Part shown: positions 28,916 through 38,158 of the stretch, in pieces
Numbering within the stretch: position 1 is the stretch's first letter
Layout of the letters: the number at the start of each line of letters is the position of its first letter
Assembly (NCBI RefSeq): GCF_913777145.1
Contig: NZ_CAJYPS010000024.1
Location: forward strand, 186,001 to 250,000
DNA: 64,000 nt
Source of the DNA: an uncultured Roseateles sp.
Lineage (GTDB): Bacteria; Pseudomonadota; Gammaproteobacteria; Burkholderiales; Burkholderiaceae_C
Direction: 5' to 3'
Translations under genes and position numbers: made by a program
Notes under the pieces: model-generated
What the model was told of the DNA's origin: nothing
Databases searched by the model: none
What the model saw: only the letters and a program-made list of their open reading frames with translations

Positions 28916-29665
28916 TCAGACCTGGGCCATGCCGCCGTCGACGAACAGCTCGATGCCGTTCACGAAGCTGGCCGCGTCGGACGCCAGGAAGGCCACGGCC
29001 TTGCCGATCTCGCCCGGCTCGCCCAGACGGCCCAGCGGCACCTGCGAGGCCAGGAAGTCGTACAGGCCCTGGCGTGCCTCGTCGGGCACCAGGCCACCCA
29101 GGCCCGGCGTGCGGATGGGGCCGGGGCTGATCGCGTTCACGCGGATGCCGCGATCCTTCAGGTCCAGCGCCCAGGAGCGCGCGAAGTTGCGCACCGCGGC
29201 CTTGCTGGCGCTGTAGACGCTGAAGTTGGCCGTGCCCTGGATGGACGTGGTGGACGAGGTCAGGATCACCGACGCGCCCTCGCTCAGCAGCGGCAGCGCC
29301 TTCTGCACGGTGAACAGCACGCCGCGCACATTGGTGCCGAAGATGCGGTCGAAATGCTCCTCGGTGATGGCGCCCAGCGGCAGCATGTCACCGCCGCCCG
29401 CATTGGCAAACAGGATGTCCAGGCGGCCGGCGGTCTTGGCGATCTGCGCATAGACCGCATCCAGGTCGGACAGCACCGAGGCGTCCGCCCGCAACGCGGT
29501 GGCGGCCGGGCCGATCTCGGCCACCGCCGCGTCCAGTTCCGCCTGGCGGCGGCCGGTGATGAAGACCCGCGCGCCCTGGGCCGCGAGTTCCTTGGCGGCG
29601 CCCAGGCCGATGCCGCTGCTACCGCCCGTGACCAGGGCGATCTTGCCGTCGAGTGACTTGTTCAT
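28916..29665 (-). CDS. SDR-family oxidoreductase
   Basis: A 249-residue classical short-chain dehydrogenase: cofactor motif TGGSSGIG at residues ~14-21, NAG, catalytic Ser (TSSTTS), YSASKAA (Tyr-x-x-x-Lys), and a C-terminus ending [11 protein letters not shown]. The arginine after the first strand (ITGRR) suggests NADP preference. ATG 29665 gives the normal family start. It is divergent from a LysR gene with a clear operator between them, and may form an operon with the NTF2-like and VOC genes downstream. Confidence 0.9.
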   Translation of the reverse strand: MNKSLDGKIALVTGGSSGIGLGAAKELAAQGARVFITGRRQAELDAAVAEIGPAATALRADASVLSDLDAVYAQIAKTAGRLDILFANAGGGDMLPLGAITEEHFDRIFGTNVRGVLFTVQKALPLLSEGASVILTSSTTSIQGTANFSVYSASKAAVRNFARSWALDLKDRGIRVNAISPGPIRTPGLGGLVPDEARQGLYDFLASQVPLGRLGEPGEIGKAVAFLASDAASFVNGIELFVDGGMAQV

Positions 29666-29773
29666 GAGGTGCTCCTTGCAATGACTGATGAGAGGTTGAG
29701 GTCGTGCCGTCGGCTTTCCCGCGGCATCTGCCGCGGCGTTGCGCTGAGGGCATGGCGTCAATGTAGGTAGCGC

Positions 29774-29801
29774 CCATTGATTGAAAAAGTGCAATCAATG
29801 G
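29774..29801. promoter_or_regulatory. Probable LysR operator between SDR and LysR genes
   Basis: A perfect 10-base inverted repeat (CCATTGATTG and its complement) with an 8-base A-rich spacer lies in the divergent promoter region. It contains the T-N11-A type ATTG...CAAT core favoured by LysR proteins. Confidence 0.7.
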
Positions 29802-29860
29802 AATGAATATCCATGGATGTAGATAATCAGCCGGCTTGAAAAACGCGCGGGAGAACGGGC

Positions 29861-30778
29861 ATGGATCAGCTGCTGGCAATGCGGGCCTTCGCCCGCGTGG
29901 TGGAGGCGGGCGGCTTCACGCGCGCCGCCGATTCGCTGGACATGCCGATCGCGACGGTCAGCAAGCAGGTACAGGAGCTGGAGGCGCACCTGGGCGTGCG
30001 GCTGCTGCAGCGCACCACGCGGCGCGTCACCGTGACCTCGGAAGGCCAGGACTACTACGCCAAGTGCACCCGCCTGCTGCGCGACCTGGAGGACATCGAC
30101 GCCTCGTTCAGCCTCGCGCGCGGGCGGCCACGCGGCCAGTTGCGCGTGGACGTGGGCGGCTCCACCGCGCGCGACGTGCTGATCCCGCTGCTGCCGGAGT
30201 TTCTCGCCCGCTACCCCGACATCCGCCTGGAGCTGGGGGTGTCCGACCGCGCGGTGGACCTGATCAGCGACAACGTGGACTGCGTGATCCGCGGCGGCCC
30301 GCTGGACAGCTCCTCGCTGGTGGCACGCCGCGTCGGCGAGGCCCCGCTGATCACCTGCGCGGCGCCGGGCTATCTCAGGCAGTACGGCACGCCCGCCTAC
30401 CCGGACGAGCTGAAGAACGGCCACCGCCTGGTGGCCTATGTGTTCAGCCAGAGCGGCCGCGCCGTGCCCTTCCGCTTCGAGCGTGACGGCGTGAAGACCG
30501 AGATCAAGATCGAACACCGCGTGGGCGTGAACGAGAGCAATGCCCACCTGGCCGCCGCCGTGGCCGGACTGGGCCTGGTGCAGACCTTTGGCTACGCCGC
30601 CGACGCGGCGCTGCGCGAAGGCGCGCTGGTGGAGGTGCTGCGCCCCTGGCGGCCCGCGCCCTACCCCTTCCATGTGGTCTATCCCCAGAGCCGGCACGTG
30701 ACCCATCGCCTGCGTGTGTTCATGGACTGGCTGCAGGAGGGCTTCGCCGCCCGGCTGGCCACCGACCCGGCGGTCTGA
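29861..30778 (+). CDS. LysR-family transcriptional regulator
   Basis: A 305-residue LysR protein (MDQLLAMRAFARVVEAGGFT start; recognition helix around PIATVSKQVQELEAHLG; effector domain with RGQLRVDVGGS). It belongs to the CrgA/AaeR-like group and is closely similar in layout to the LysR protein at 61356-62249. It lies divergent to the SDR gene it most likely regulates, through the palindrome at 29774-29801. Confidence 0.93.
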   Translation: MDQLLAMRAFARVVEAGGFTRAADSLDMPIATVSKQVQELEAHLGVRLLQRTTRRVTVTSEGQDYYAKCTRLLRDLEDIDASFSLARGRPRGQLRVDVGGSTARDVLIPLLPEFLARYPDIRLELGVSDRAVDLISDNVDCVIRGGPLDSSSLVARRVGEAPLITCAAPGYLRQYGTPAYPDELKNGHRLVAYVFSQSGRAVPFRFERDGVKTEIKIEHRVGVNESNAHLAAAVAGLGLVQTFGYAADAALREGALVEVLRPWRPAPYPFHVVYPQSRHVTHRLRVFMDWLQEGFAARLATDPAV

Positions 30779-30812
30779 GCACGTGCCTGACCCCGCCCCG
30801 GAACGATGCATC

Positions 30813-30842
30813 TTTACTGAATATGACCGGTCGTCTTATAGT
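30813..30842 (+). promoter_or_regulatory. Promoter with TetR-type operator before acuI
   Basis: A -35-like TTTACT (30813-30818) and a -10-like TATAGT (30837-30842) are 18 bases apart. Between them lies the palindrome GACCGGTC (30825-30832; 12 bases with one mismatched pair at 30823-30834). Palindromes of this type are bound by NemR/AcuR-like TetR repressors; the TetR protein at the end of this operon is the likely binder. Confidence 0.6.
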
Positions 30843-30903
30843 CGCCCACACCGAGTCCGGCGGGGGTCGCCGGTCGGACGGACCAAGACACTGGAGAGCA
30901 TCC

Positions 30904-31890
30904 ATGGGGACATTCAAGGCCGTGCGCGTGACGCAGCACGAGGGCAAGCTGGCGGCGGCACTGGTGGACGTGCAGGACGACGACCTGGATCCGGGCGACG
31001 TGACGGTCGCGGTCGAGTACTCGACGGTCAACTACAAGGACGGCCTGGCCATCACCGGGCTGGGCGGCTTCATCAAGCGCTTCCCCATGACGCCGGGCAT
31101 AGATCTGGCCGGCACGGTGCTCGAGTCCTCCCACCCGGGCTTCCGGGCGGGTGACCGGGTGGTGCTGAACGGCTACGAGGCCGGCGTGACCCACCACGGC
31201 GGCTTCGCTCAGCGTGCCCGTGTGCGCGGCGACTGGCTGGTCAAGCTGCCCGAGGCGCTGTCCACGCGCCAGGCGGCCGCCATCGGCACCGCGGGCCTGG
31301 CCGCCATGCTCAGCGTGCTGGCGCTGGAGCGCGGCGGCGTGCAGGGTGGCCAGGTGCTGGTCACCGGCGCGGCCGGCGGCGTGGGCTCGGTGGCGATCGC
31401 ACTGCTGGCCAAGCGCGGCTATCACGTGCTGGCCTCCACCGGCCGCCCCAGCGAAGAGGCCTACCTGAGCGAGCTGGGCGCCGCCGAGATCCTCGACCGC
31501 GCCACGCTCTCCGCCCCGGCCGCGCGGCCGCTGGGCGCCGAGCGCTGGCAGGGCGCGGTGGACACCGTGGGCAGCCACACGCTGGTCAATGTGCTGGCGC
31601 AGACCCGCTACGGCGGCACCGTGGCGGCCTGCGGGCTGGCCCAGGGCATGGACCTGCCGGGCAGCATGGCGCCCTTCATCCTGCGCGGCGTCACGCTGGC
31701 CGGCATAGACACCGTGAACGCCGCGATGGGGCTGCGCCAGCAGGCCTGGGCCCGCCTGGCCACCGACCTGGATGCCGGCCTGCTGGACCGCATGGTCTCC
31801 ACCATAGGCCTGGGCGAGGCCGCCGGCCGCGCGGTGCAGGTGCTCAAGGGCGCCGTGCGCGGCCGCACGCTGGTGGACGTGAACCGCTGA
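30904..31890 (+). CDS. acuI: Acrylyl-CoA reductase (AcuI/YhdH family)
   Basis: A 328-residue NADPH-dependent medium-chain reductase of the YhdH/AcuI family, which reduces acryloyl-CoA to propionyl-CoA and protects against acrylate toxicity. Features are STVNYKDGLAITG near the N-terminus, PMTPGIDLAGTV, and the cofactor motif TGAAGGVGSVAIALLAKRG. A ribosome site (GGAGAG) precedes ATG 30904. It leads a three-gene run with an SDR and a TetR regulator and has an operator in its promoter. The family assignment is firm; the natural substrate here is inferred. Confidence 0.88.
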   Translation: MGTFKAVRVTQHEGKLAAALVDVQDDDLDPGDVTVAVEYSTVNYKDGLAITGLGGFIKRFPMTPGIDLAGTVLESSHPGFRAGDRVVLNGYEAGVTHHGGFAQRARVRGDWLVKLPEALSTRQAAAIGTAGLAAMLSVLALERGGVQGGQVLVTGAAGGVGSVAIALLAKRGYHVLASTGRPSEEAYLSELGAAEILDRATLSAPAARPLGAERWQGAVDTVGSHTLVNVLAQTRYGGTVAACGLAQGMDLPGSMAPFILRGVTLAGIDTVNAAMGLRQQAWARLATDLDAGLLDRMVSTIGLGEAAGRAVQVLKGAVRGRTLVDVNR

Positions 31891-31952
31891 ACGCTCCGCT
31901 CCAGCGCGAGCCGGCCAGGCCGGCTTGCGCCCCTCATCCTACGCAGCACGCC

Positions 31953-32750
31953 ATGGCCACGACCCACCCCACCGCGCTGATCACCGGCGCCTCCTCAGGC
32001 ATAGGCGCCGTCTACGCCGACCGCCTGGCCGCACGCGGCCACGATCTCATCCTGGTCGCGCGACGCGCCGACCGGCTCGACGCGCTGGCCGCCCGGCTGA
32101 CGCAGCAGCATCGGGTCCAGGTGAGGCCCGTCGTGGCCGACCTGGCCCAGGCGCAAGACCTGGCCCGGATCGAGCAGCTGCTCGCCACCGAACCGGTGGA
32201 GCTGCTGGTCAACAACGCGGGGCTGGCGCGGCTGGGGCCTCTGGCCGGCGCCCACGTCGACGACGCCATGGCCCAGCTGTCGCTGAACATCGTTGCGCTG
32301 ACCCGGCTCACCCAGGCGGTGCTGCCGGGCTTCAAGGCCCGCCAGCGCGGCACCCTCATCAACATCGCATCGGTGCTGGCGCTGCAGTCCCTGCCCATCA
32401 GCGCGGTCTACAGCGGCACCAAGGCCTATGTGCTGGCGTTCACGCGCGGCCTGCAGGACGAGCTGGCCGGCACCGGCGTGCGGCTGCAGGTGGTGCTGCC
32501 CGGCGTCACCGCGACCGACCTGTGGAGCGCCGGCATCTCCGGCGTGCCGCTGGCCGCACTGGACCCGGCGCGCGTGATGAGCGCCGAGGCCATGGTGGAC
32601 GCGGCGCTGGCCGGCCTGGCGCGCGGCGAACAGGTGACCTGGCCCTCGGTCGAGGATGAGCAGCTGTGGGACGAGTTCGAGCGCGGTCGCATGCGCCTGT
32701 TCGGCGCCAGTCAGACCGGCCAGGTCGCGTCACGCTACCTGGCGGGCTGA
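31953..32750 (+). CDS. SDR-family NAD(P)-dependent oxidoreductase
   Basis: A 265-residue short-chain dehydrogenase with TGASSGIGAVYADRLAARG at residues ~11-29, NNAG, catalytic Ser (NIASVLALQ) and YSGTKAYVLAFT (Tyr-x-x-x-Lys). It lies 62 bases after acuI and 47 before the TetR gene, so it probably belongs to the same transcript. The substrate is unknown. Confidence 0.9.
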   Translation: MATTHPTALITGASSGIGAVYADRLAARGHDLILVARRADRLDALAARLTQQHRVQVRPVVADLAQAQDLARIEQLLATEPVELLVNNAGLARLGPLAGAHVDDAMAQLSLNIVALTRLTQAVLPGFKARQRGTLINIASVLALQSLPISAVYSGTKAYVLAFTRGLQDELAGTGVRLQVVLPGVTATDLWSAGISGVPLAALDPARVMSAEAMVDAALAGLARGEQVTWPSVEDEQLWDEFERGRMRLFGASQTGQVASRYLAG

Positions 32751-32797
32751 GCAGCCACGGGCTGCACGACAATCGCCTTTTGCCTCCGCGGTGCAGC

Positions 32798-33373
32798 ATG
32801 GGACGACCCAGCGTCAGACAGCAACTCGTGGACGCCGCCCTGGGCGTCTTCCAATCGCACGGCTTCAACGGCTCCAGCGTGCAGGACCTGACCGATGCGG
32901 CCGGCGTGCCCAAAGGCTCGTTCTACAACCACTTCAAGAGCAAGGAAGACCTGGCGCTGGAGGCGCTGCAGCTCTACATGGAGCGCCCCGGCGGCGCAGC
33001 GCTGCTGCGCGACGAGCAACTCCCGCCACTGCAGCGGCTGCGGCAGCACTTCCAGGCCAACTGGGCGTCGCTGCAGGCGCGCGACTACACGGCCGGCTGC
33101 TTCCTGGGCGCGCTGAGCGCCGAGATCGCCGACACCCATGAGCGCTCCCGCGAGGTCTTCCTGCAGGTGTTCCAGGGCTGGAGCCGGCTGATCGAGCAGG
33201 CATTGCGCGAGGCCCTGCAGCGCGGCGACCTCGCGCCGGGCAGCGACCCGGCGCAGCTCGCGCGCTTCGTGCTGAATGCGTGGCAGGGCACGCTGGTGCG
33301 CATGAAGGTGGTCAAGAACGACCAGCCCTTCGAGGACTTCGAGGCCGTGGTGTTCGGCCAGCTGCTGCGCTGA
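32798..33373 (+). CDS. TetR/AcrR-family repressor (AcuR/NemR-like)
   Basis: A 191-residue repressor with the N-terminal helix-turn-helix in a typical NemR/AcuR-like form (VQDLTDAAGVPKGSFYNHF, residues ~27-45) and a ligand domain. ATG 32798 gives the short N-terminus typical of the group. It ends the acuI-SDR-tetR run and is the best candidate to bind the GACCGGTC palindrome in the acuI promoter, responding to a reactive electrophile such as acrylate (inference). Confidence 0.88.
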   Translation: MGRPSVRQQLVDAALGVFQSHGFNGSSVQDLTDAAGVPKGSFYNHFKSKEDLALEALQLYMERPGGAALLRDEQLPPLQRLRQHFQANWASLQARDYTAGCFLGALSAEIADTHERSREVFLQVFQGWSRLIEQALREALQRGDLAPGSDPAQLARFVLNAWQGTLVRMKVVKNDQPFEDFEAVVFGQLLR

Positions 33374-33429
33374 GGCCGCGCGCCTCCCGGCACGCGGGGA
33401 GCCAGGGCGACAGGCCCCGGCGGCCAGGG

Positions 33430-33996
33430 TCAGAACGGGATGTCGTCATCCATGTCATCGAAGCCCGTGGACGCCTTGGGCGCCGGGGCGGGGGCGCGCT
33501 GGGGCGCCGGACGCGGGGCGGCCGGGCGGGCCGCGGCGCGCGGGGCGGGGGCGCCGCCGCCGAAGTCGTCGCCGCCGGCATCACCACCACGGGCGTAACC
33601 GCCACCGCCGCCTGCGCCGCGCGAGTAGCCGCCACCGCCGCCGCCTTCGTCACCACCGCCATCGCGGCCGCCCAGCAGCTGCATCTGGTCGGCAATGATC
33701 TCGGTCGTGTAGGTGTCGCGGCCTTCCTTGTCCTGCCATTTGCGGGTCTTGAGGCGGCCTTCCACGTAGACCGCGCGGCCCTTCTTCAGGTACTCGCCGG
33801 CGATCTCGGCCAGGCGGTCGTTGAAGACCACGCGATGCCATTCGGTCTCTTCCTGGCGCTCGCCGCTCTCGCGGTTCTTCCACTGGCGCGTGGTGGCCAG
33901 GCTGATCGTGCACCAGGCCACGCCGTTGGGGTTGTAGCGGACCTCGGGGTCGCGGCCGAGGTTGCCGATGAGAATGACTTTGTTGACGCTGGCCAT
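33430..33996 (-). CDS. ssb: Single-stranded DNA-binding protein
   Basis: A 188-residue SSB that coats single-stranded DNA in replication, repair and recombination. The OB fold fills residues 1-~110 ([20 protein letters not shown]; then [14 protein letters not shown]). A Gly-rich then Pro/Ala-rich linker follows. The protein ends in the acidic tip DDMDDDIPF, which recruits partner proteins such as RecQ, also encoded in this window. The same frame stays open far upstream, but ATG 33996 is the family start. Confidence 0.97.
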   Translation of the reverse strand: MASVNKVILIGNLGRDPEVRYNPNGVAWCTISLATTRQWKNRESGERQEETEWHRVVFNDRLAEIAGEYLKKGRAVYVEGRLKTRKWQDKEGRDTYTTEIIADQMQLLGGRDGGGDEGGGGGGYSRGAGGGGGYARGGDAGGDDFGGGAPAPRAAARPAAPRPAPQRAPAPAPKASTGFDDMDDDIPF

Positions 33997-34143
33997 GACG
34001 CTCGCCGAGGTTCGATTGCGGAAGGGGCGAATTATGCCGGGCGCCCCGGATCCCGCGGTAGCCCGCCCGCATCCGGCACCCCGAGGCCCGCACTTCGTCG
34101 CCGCAGCGGCCAGCGCCGGGGCGGCTCTCCCTAAGATGAAGCC

Positions 34144-35235
34144 ATGAATCCCACCGCCGCCCGCCCCAGCAACCGCCGCCTCTGGCTGGCGTACGCGGGC
34201 TGCTGCCTGCTGACCTGGAGCCTGTTCGTGCTGGCGGGCAACGAATTCGAGCGCGGCGTCGACCCCTTCTGGCTGGCGGTCTACCAGGCCACCACCATGC
34301 TGTGGCCGCCCATGCTGCTGGGCATCGCGGTATGGCCGCTGACCCGTGCGCTGCACGCCAGCGAGGCCTCGCTGACGCTGGTGTGGGCGCTGCACGGCGT
34401 GGCCGCTGCAGGCTTTGCGCTGCTGTGGCAGGCGGGCGAGTTCGCGGTCAACACCACGCTGTTCGGCGCCGACCATGCGGGCGCGGTGCTGATGGCCGGC
34501 CTGCTGTTGCGCACGCTGTGGGGCCTGGTGGTCTATGCCGCCATCGCCACCGCCTTCAGCGCGGTGCTGCAGGCCCGCGCGGCGCGCGCGGCGGCGGTGG
34601 CCGCGGCTCAGGCGGAGTCCGCGCTGGCCAAGGCCGAGCTGGCCGCCATCAGCGGCAAGCTCAACCCGCACTTCCTGTTCAACACGCTGAACTCGCTGAT
34701 CGCGCTGACCCGCAAGGACCCCGCCGAGGCCGAGGCCGCGCTGCTGCGCTTCGCGTCCATGCTGCGCTATGTGCTGGACACCAAGCGCGGCGCGGACGCG
34801 CGCGTGGCGCTGTCCGACGAGATCGCCTTCCTGCGCGACTACCTGAGCCTGGAAGCGCTGCGCCTGGGCCCGCGCCTGCGCGTGGACTGGGACCTGGACG
34901 AGGCGGTGATGGACGACGAGCTGCCGCCGCTGACGCTGCAGCCGCTGGTGGAGAACAGCATCCTGCACGCGGTGGCCCCCATCAAGGGCGGCGGTTGCGT
35001 GACCATCAGCGCCCGCCGCAACCCGCTGAACCGCGGGCTGGACCTCTGCGTGGCCGACGACGGCCCGGGCTGCGACCCCGCGGCGCTGGAGCCTCGCCCG
35101 GGCCAGCGCCGCGGCATCGGCCTGGCGGCACTGAAGAAGCGCTTTGCGCTGGACTACGACGGCCACGCCAAGCTGCGCGTGAACACCGCGCCCGGCGCGG
35201 GCTTTCGCGTCGACCTGTGGATACCTCAAACATGA
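34144..35235 (+). CDS. Sensor histidine kinase (LytS/YehU-type)
   Basis: A 363-residue membrane sensor with four or more N-terminal helices (residues ~15-145). The His_kinase box is [19 protein letters not shown] (phospho-acceptor His at ~178) and the GHKL ATPase carries N box [10 protein letters not shown] and G box DGPGCD, then [12 protein letters not shown]. Kinases of this type pair with LytTR regulators, and one is encoded 106 bases downstream. The signal sensed is unknown. Confidence 0.93.
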   Translation: MNPTAARPSNRRLWLAYAGCCLLTWSLFVLAGNEFERGVDPFWLAVYQATTMLWPPMLLGIAVWPLTRALHASEASLTLVWALHGVAAAGFALLWQAGEFAVNTTLFGADHAGAVLMAGLLLRTLWGLVVYAAIATAFSAVLQARAARAAAVAAAQAESALAKAELAAISGKLNPHFLFNTLNSLIALTRKDPAEAEAALLRFASMLRYVLDTKRGADARVALSDEIAFLRDYLSLEALRLGPRLRVDWDLDEAVMDDELPPLTLQPLVENSILHAVAPIKGGGCVTISARRNPLNRGLDLCVADDGPGCDPAALEPRPGQRRGIGLAALKKRFALDYDGHAKLRVNTAPGAGFRVDLWIPQT

Positions 35236-35341
35236 AACGACCTCCCACCACGGGGCGGCGGGCCGAGCGCCCGGCCGCCCCAAGCCGGCCCGCCGTCCCC
35301 TCGGGGGACCGGTCGGCGTACTCGCCGAACGAGGGGCAGAC
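35236..35341. repeat. GC-rich hairpin repeat between kinase and regulator genes
   Basis: The 106 bases between the kinase stop and the regulator ATG hold several hairpins. One is a GGGGCGGC/GCCGCCCC arm with a GGGC/GCCC extension (35252-35281). Another is GTCCCC-TCG-GGGGAC (35295-35309). I recognise no coding potential. A similar insertion sits between the second kinase-regulator pair at 52635-52737. Confidence 0.55.
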
Positions 35342-36079
35342 ATGACCACCGTATTGATCGCCGAAGACGAACCCCTGGCCGCCGAGAGCCTGGCGGACTG
35401 GGTGAAGGCCACGCCCGGCCTGCAGCTGGTGGCCGTGTGCGAGGACGGCGAGACCGCGCTGGAGCAGATCCGCGCGCTCAAGCCCGCGCTGGTGCTGACC
35501 GACATCCAGATGCCCGGGCTGACCGGCATCCAGGTGGTGCGGGCGCTGCAGCACGACGCCCACCAGCCGCGCGTGATCTTCACCACCGCCTATGACGAAC
35601 ACGCGCTGACTGCGTTCGAGCTGCACGCGCTGGACTACCTGCTCAAGCCCTTCTCGCGCGAGCGCTTCGACGAGGCCGTGGGCCACGCGCTGCGCGAGGC
35701 CGCGCCCAGCACGGCCGAGGTCGCGCAGGCGCTGGGCACGCCGCCCGACGCGCCGCTGACCCGGCTGCTGGTGCGCGACCAGGGCAAGATCTTCCCGCTG
35801 CAGGTGAACGACATCGAGTGCCTGCGCTCCGACAACAAATACACCGCCATCCAGAGCAAGGGCCGCAGCTACCTGGTGCGCCTGCCCATCGCCAGCTTCG
35901 AGGAACGGCTGGACAAGAGCCGCTTCCTGCGCCTGCAGCGCGGCTGCATCGTCAACCTGGACTTCGTGGACAGCATGACGCCCGACGAGAACTCCCAGCT
36001 CGTCGTGCAGCTGCGTGACGGCAGCCGCATCACGGCCAACCGCGAGGTGTCCAAGATGCTGAGGGAGCAATCGCTATGA
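35342..36079 (+). CDS. LytTR-family response regulator
   Basis: A 245-residue response regulator. The receiver (residues 1-~120) has the acidic pair EDE near position 8, phospho-acceptor Asp in VLTDIQMPG and the Lys in [10 protein letters not shown]. The C-terminal LytTR DNA-binding domain (residues ~138-240) shows [20 protein letters not shown] and [12 protein letters not shown]. It is partner to the kinase just upstream. Its stop overlaps the start of the DUF2807 gene (ATGA), so it is cotranscribed with it. Confidence 0.94.
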   Translation: MTTVLIAEDEPLAAESLADWVKATPGLQLVAVCEDGETALEQIRALKPALVLTDIQMPGLTGIQVVRALQHDAHQPRVIFTTAYDEHALTAFELHALDYLLKPFSRERFDEAVGHALREAAPSTAEVAQALGTPPDAPLTRLLVRDQGKIFPLQVNDIECLRSDNKYTAIQSKGRSYLVRLPIASFEERLDKSRFLRLQRGCIVNLDFVDSMTPDENSQLVVQLRDGSRITANREVSKMLREQSL

Positions 36080-36918
36080 AGCGCCTCGCCCAAGCCCTGC
36101 TCGCAGCGCTGCTCACGCTGGGGCTGACCCTGGGCGCCCGGGCCCAGCCCAGCCCGCAGCCCATGCCCCAGCCCCAGCCGGCGATGCCGGCCGGGCCGCA
36201 GACTGCCGCACCCGCCAGCCCGGCCGCCCCGGCCCCTGCGGCCCAGCCCGCGCCCCCGGCCCCGCCCGCCGCACCGGCCGAGCCGGGCCGGGTCTACACG
36301 CCCGGCCCCTTCGACCGCATCGACCTGGGCGGCGCCGCACGCGTGACGCTGGTGCAGGGCGACCGCGACCAGGTCTTCGTCGCAGGGGGCGACGAGGTGC
36401 AGCGCGACGTGGACATCCAGGTCAGCGGCGGCCAGCTGATGGTGCGCCCCGGCGGCGGCTGGAAGTTCTGGAGCACCAACCGCGTGACGCTGCAGATCGA
36501 GGTGAGGCGGCTGCGCCAGCTGACCATCTCGGGCGCCAGCGACGTGATCGCGCCCGGCCCGCTGACGGTCGACCGCCTGCGCCTGTTCGTCAGCGGCGCC
36601 GGCCAGGCCCGGCTTGAACAGATCAAGGCCCGCGAGCTGGTCTATGTGATCTCGGGCTCGGGTGACGGCCAGGTGTCCGGCCAGACCGAGGAGCTGGTGC
36701 TGCAGATCTCGGGCAAGGGCAAGGTCATCGCCGACCGCCTGCAGGCGCGGCATGCCCGCGTCAACGTCAGCGGCCTGGGCAATGTGGTGCTGTGGGCCAC
36801 CGACGACCTCACCGCCCACATCTCCGGCATAGGCTCCATCGACTACTTCGGCCAGCCCCAGGTGCAGCGTTCCGTGTCCGGCATGGGCACCATCACCGCA
36901 CGCGGCGACCGCCGCTGA
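36076..36918 (+). CDS. DUF2807/GIN-domain secreted protein
   Basis: A 280-residue protein with a signal peptide (LLAALLTLGLTLGARA), then a Pro/Ala-rich stretch (residues ~25-75) and a beta-rich DUF2807 domain with repeated short turns such as ISGASDVIAPG, VSGAGQARLEQ and ISGSGDGQVSG. The repeats suggest a beta-helix or beta-roll in the periplasm or at the outer membrane. Its function is unknown. The four-base overlap with the LytTR gene suggests that it is an output or modulator of that two-component system (inference). Confidence 0.87.
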   Translation: MKRLAQALLAALLTLGLTLGARAQPSPQPMPQPQPAMPAGPQTAAPASPAAPAPAAQPAPPAPPAAPAEPGRVYTPGPFDRIDLGGAARVTLVQGDRDQVFVAGGDEVQRDVDIQVSGGQLMVRPGGGWKFWSTNRVTLQIEVRRLRQLTISGASDVIAPGPLTVDRLRLFVSGAGQARLEQIKARELVYVISGSGDGQVSGQTEELVLQISGKGKVIADRLQARHARVNVSGLGNVVLWATDDLTAHISGIGSIDYFGQPQVQRSVSGMGTITARGDRR

Positions 36919-36926
36919 CGCCGGGC

Positions 36927-36944
36927 GGGCCTGAATTCAGGCCC
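36927..36944. terminator. Perfect hairpin after the DUF2807 gene
   Basis: An 18-base palindrome (GGGCCTG-AATT-CAGGCCC) lies 8 bases past the DUF2807 stop and 9 before slyX. No T-run follows, so termination is uncertain. Confidence 0.4.
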
Positions 36945-36953
36945 AATACCGCC

Positions 36954-37172
36954 ATGGACCCCTTGCAAGACATAGAACGCCGCCTGACCGACCTGGAGGT
37001 CAAGGCCAGCTTCGCCGAAGACCTGGTGGAGCAGCTCAACCAGGTGGTGGTGCGCCAGCAGGAGCAGATCGAGCGCCTGGTGCGCGAGATCGTGGAGCTG
37101 CGCCGCCAGGCCACCGCCGCCGAACCCGGCGGCTTCCGCAGCCTGCGCGACGAGCTGCCGCCGCATTACTGA
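36954..37172 (+). CDS. slyX: SlyX family protein
   Basis: A 72-residue coiled-coil protein of the SlyX family: MDPLQDIERRLTDLEVKASF, then heptad-rich EQLNQVVVRQQEQIERL and the conserved end ELPPHY. The length matches the family. Its cellular role is not established. Confidence 0.9.
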   Translation: MDPLQDIERRLTDLEVKASFAEDLVEQLNQVVVRQQEQIERLVREIVELRRQATAAEPGGFRSLRDELPPHY

Positions 37173-37260
37173 GCGGCCCGCCCCCCAGTTCTGTTGATGT
37201 GATCGCCCGGTCCGGGCGCTCTACTGCCTGCCGCCATCGTGGCCCACAGGGAGAGCGTTC

Positions 37261-38151
37261 ATGACCAAGATCATCGCGGCCTCGTGCTGCAAGCTGCAGC
37301 AAGTCAGTCCCCAGCCCATCTGGGCCGCCATCCAGGCCGAGCAGCCCGATGCGCTGCTGCTGATGGGCGACAACATCTACCTCGACCGCGACTTCCATGC
37401 CCATGCCGGCCCGCTGGCCAACGAGCTGGACGAGCTTTACCGCCAACAGAAGGCCGAGCCCAGCTTTGCGGGCCTGCTGGCTGACATGCAGGCCCGCCAC
37501 AAGCCCGTGGTGGCCATCTACGACGACCACGACTTCATAGGCAACGACCGCTACGGTGGCGGCGAAGACCCGGCGCTGGGGCTGGCCGCCCGCCAGGCGC
37601 TGATCAACGCGCTGCCCACGCTGCGCACCGGCACCGACGTGTACGGCCGCCTCAGCGTGGGACCGGTGGAGGTGATCGTGCTGGACGAGCGCTTCTACCG
37701 CCGCAAGGCCGCCGACTCGCGCTTTGACCGCGATGCCGTGCTCGGCGCCGCGCAGTGGGCCTGGCTGGAGCAGACCCTGGCCGAGCTGGCAGGCGCGCGC
37801 TTCGTGCTGCTGGTGTCCTCCTCCACGGTGCACCGCTTCGGCGCGCTGCAAAGCGAGAGCTGGGAGGACTACCACGCGGCCTTCCAGCGCCTGCACGGCC
37901 TGCTGGCCAGGCGCGCCGGGCGCCTGGTGGTCAGCGGCGACATCCACGAGAACGACTGCTACGACGACAGCGGCCTGGTGGAGTTCGTGACCTCGGGCGT
38001 CGCGCGCCGCGGCCTGCTGTGGGGCGCGGACCGGGCCAACTACGGCGTGTTCCGGTTCGACGCAGACGGCCTGGACTTCGAGCTGCGCAGCAACCGGGTC
38101 CGGGATCGCCTCAGCGGCCGCGTCGCGCTGGCCAACTGGCGCCTGCCCTGA
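37261..38151 (+). CDS. PhoD-like alkaline phosphatase D family protein
   Basis: A 296-residue metallophosphatase-fold protein. Metal-binding motifs include GDNIYLDRD (~36-44), YDDHDFIGND (~86-95) and SGDIHENDCYD near residue 225. PhoD-type enzymes hydrolyse phosphate mono- and diesters. This one is short and has no signal peptide, so it is probably cytoplasmic and its substrate is open. A ribosome site (GGGAGAG) precedes ATG 37261. Confidence 0.85.
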   Translation: MTKIIAASCCKLQQVSPQPIWAAIQAEQPDALLLMGDNIYLDRDFHAHAGPLANELDELYRQQKAEPSFAGLLADMQARHKPVVAIYDDHDFIGNDRYGGGEDPALGLAARQALINALPTLRTGTDVYGRLSVGPVEVIVLDERFYRRKAADSRFDRDAVLGAAQWAWLEQTLAELAGARFVLLVSSSTVHRFGALQSESWEDYHAAFQRLHGLLARRAGRLVVSGDIHENDCYDDSGLVEFVTSGVARRGLLWGADRANYGVFRFDADGLDFELRSNRVRDRLSGRVALANWRLP

Positions 38152-38158
38152 GCCGCGC

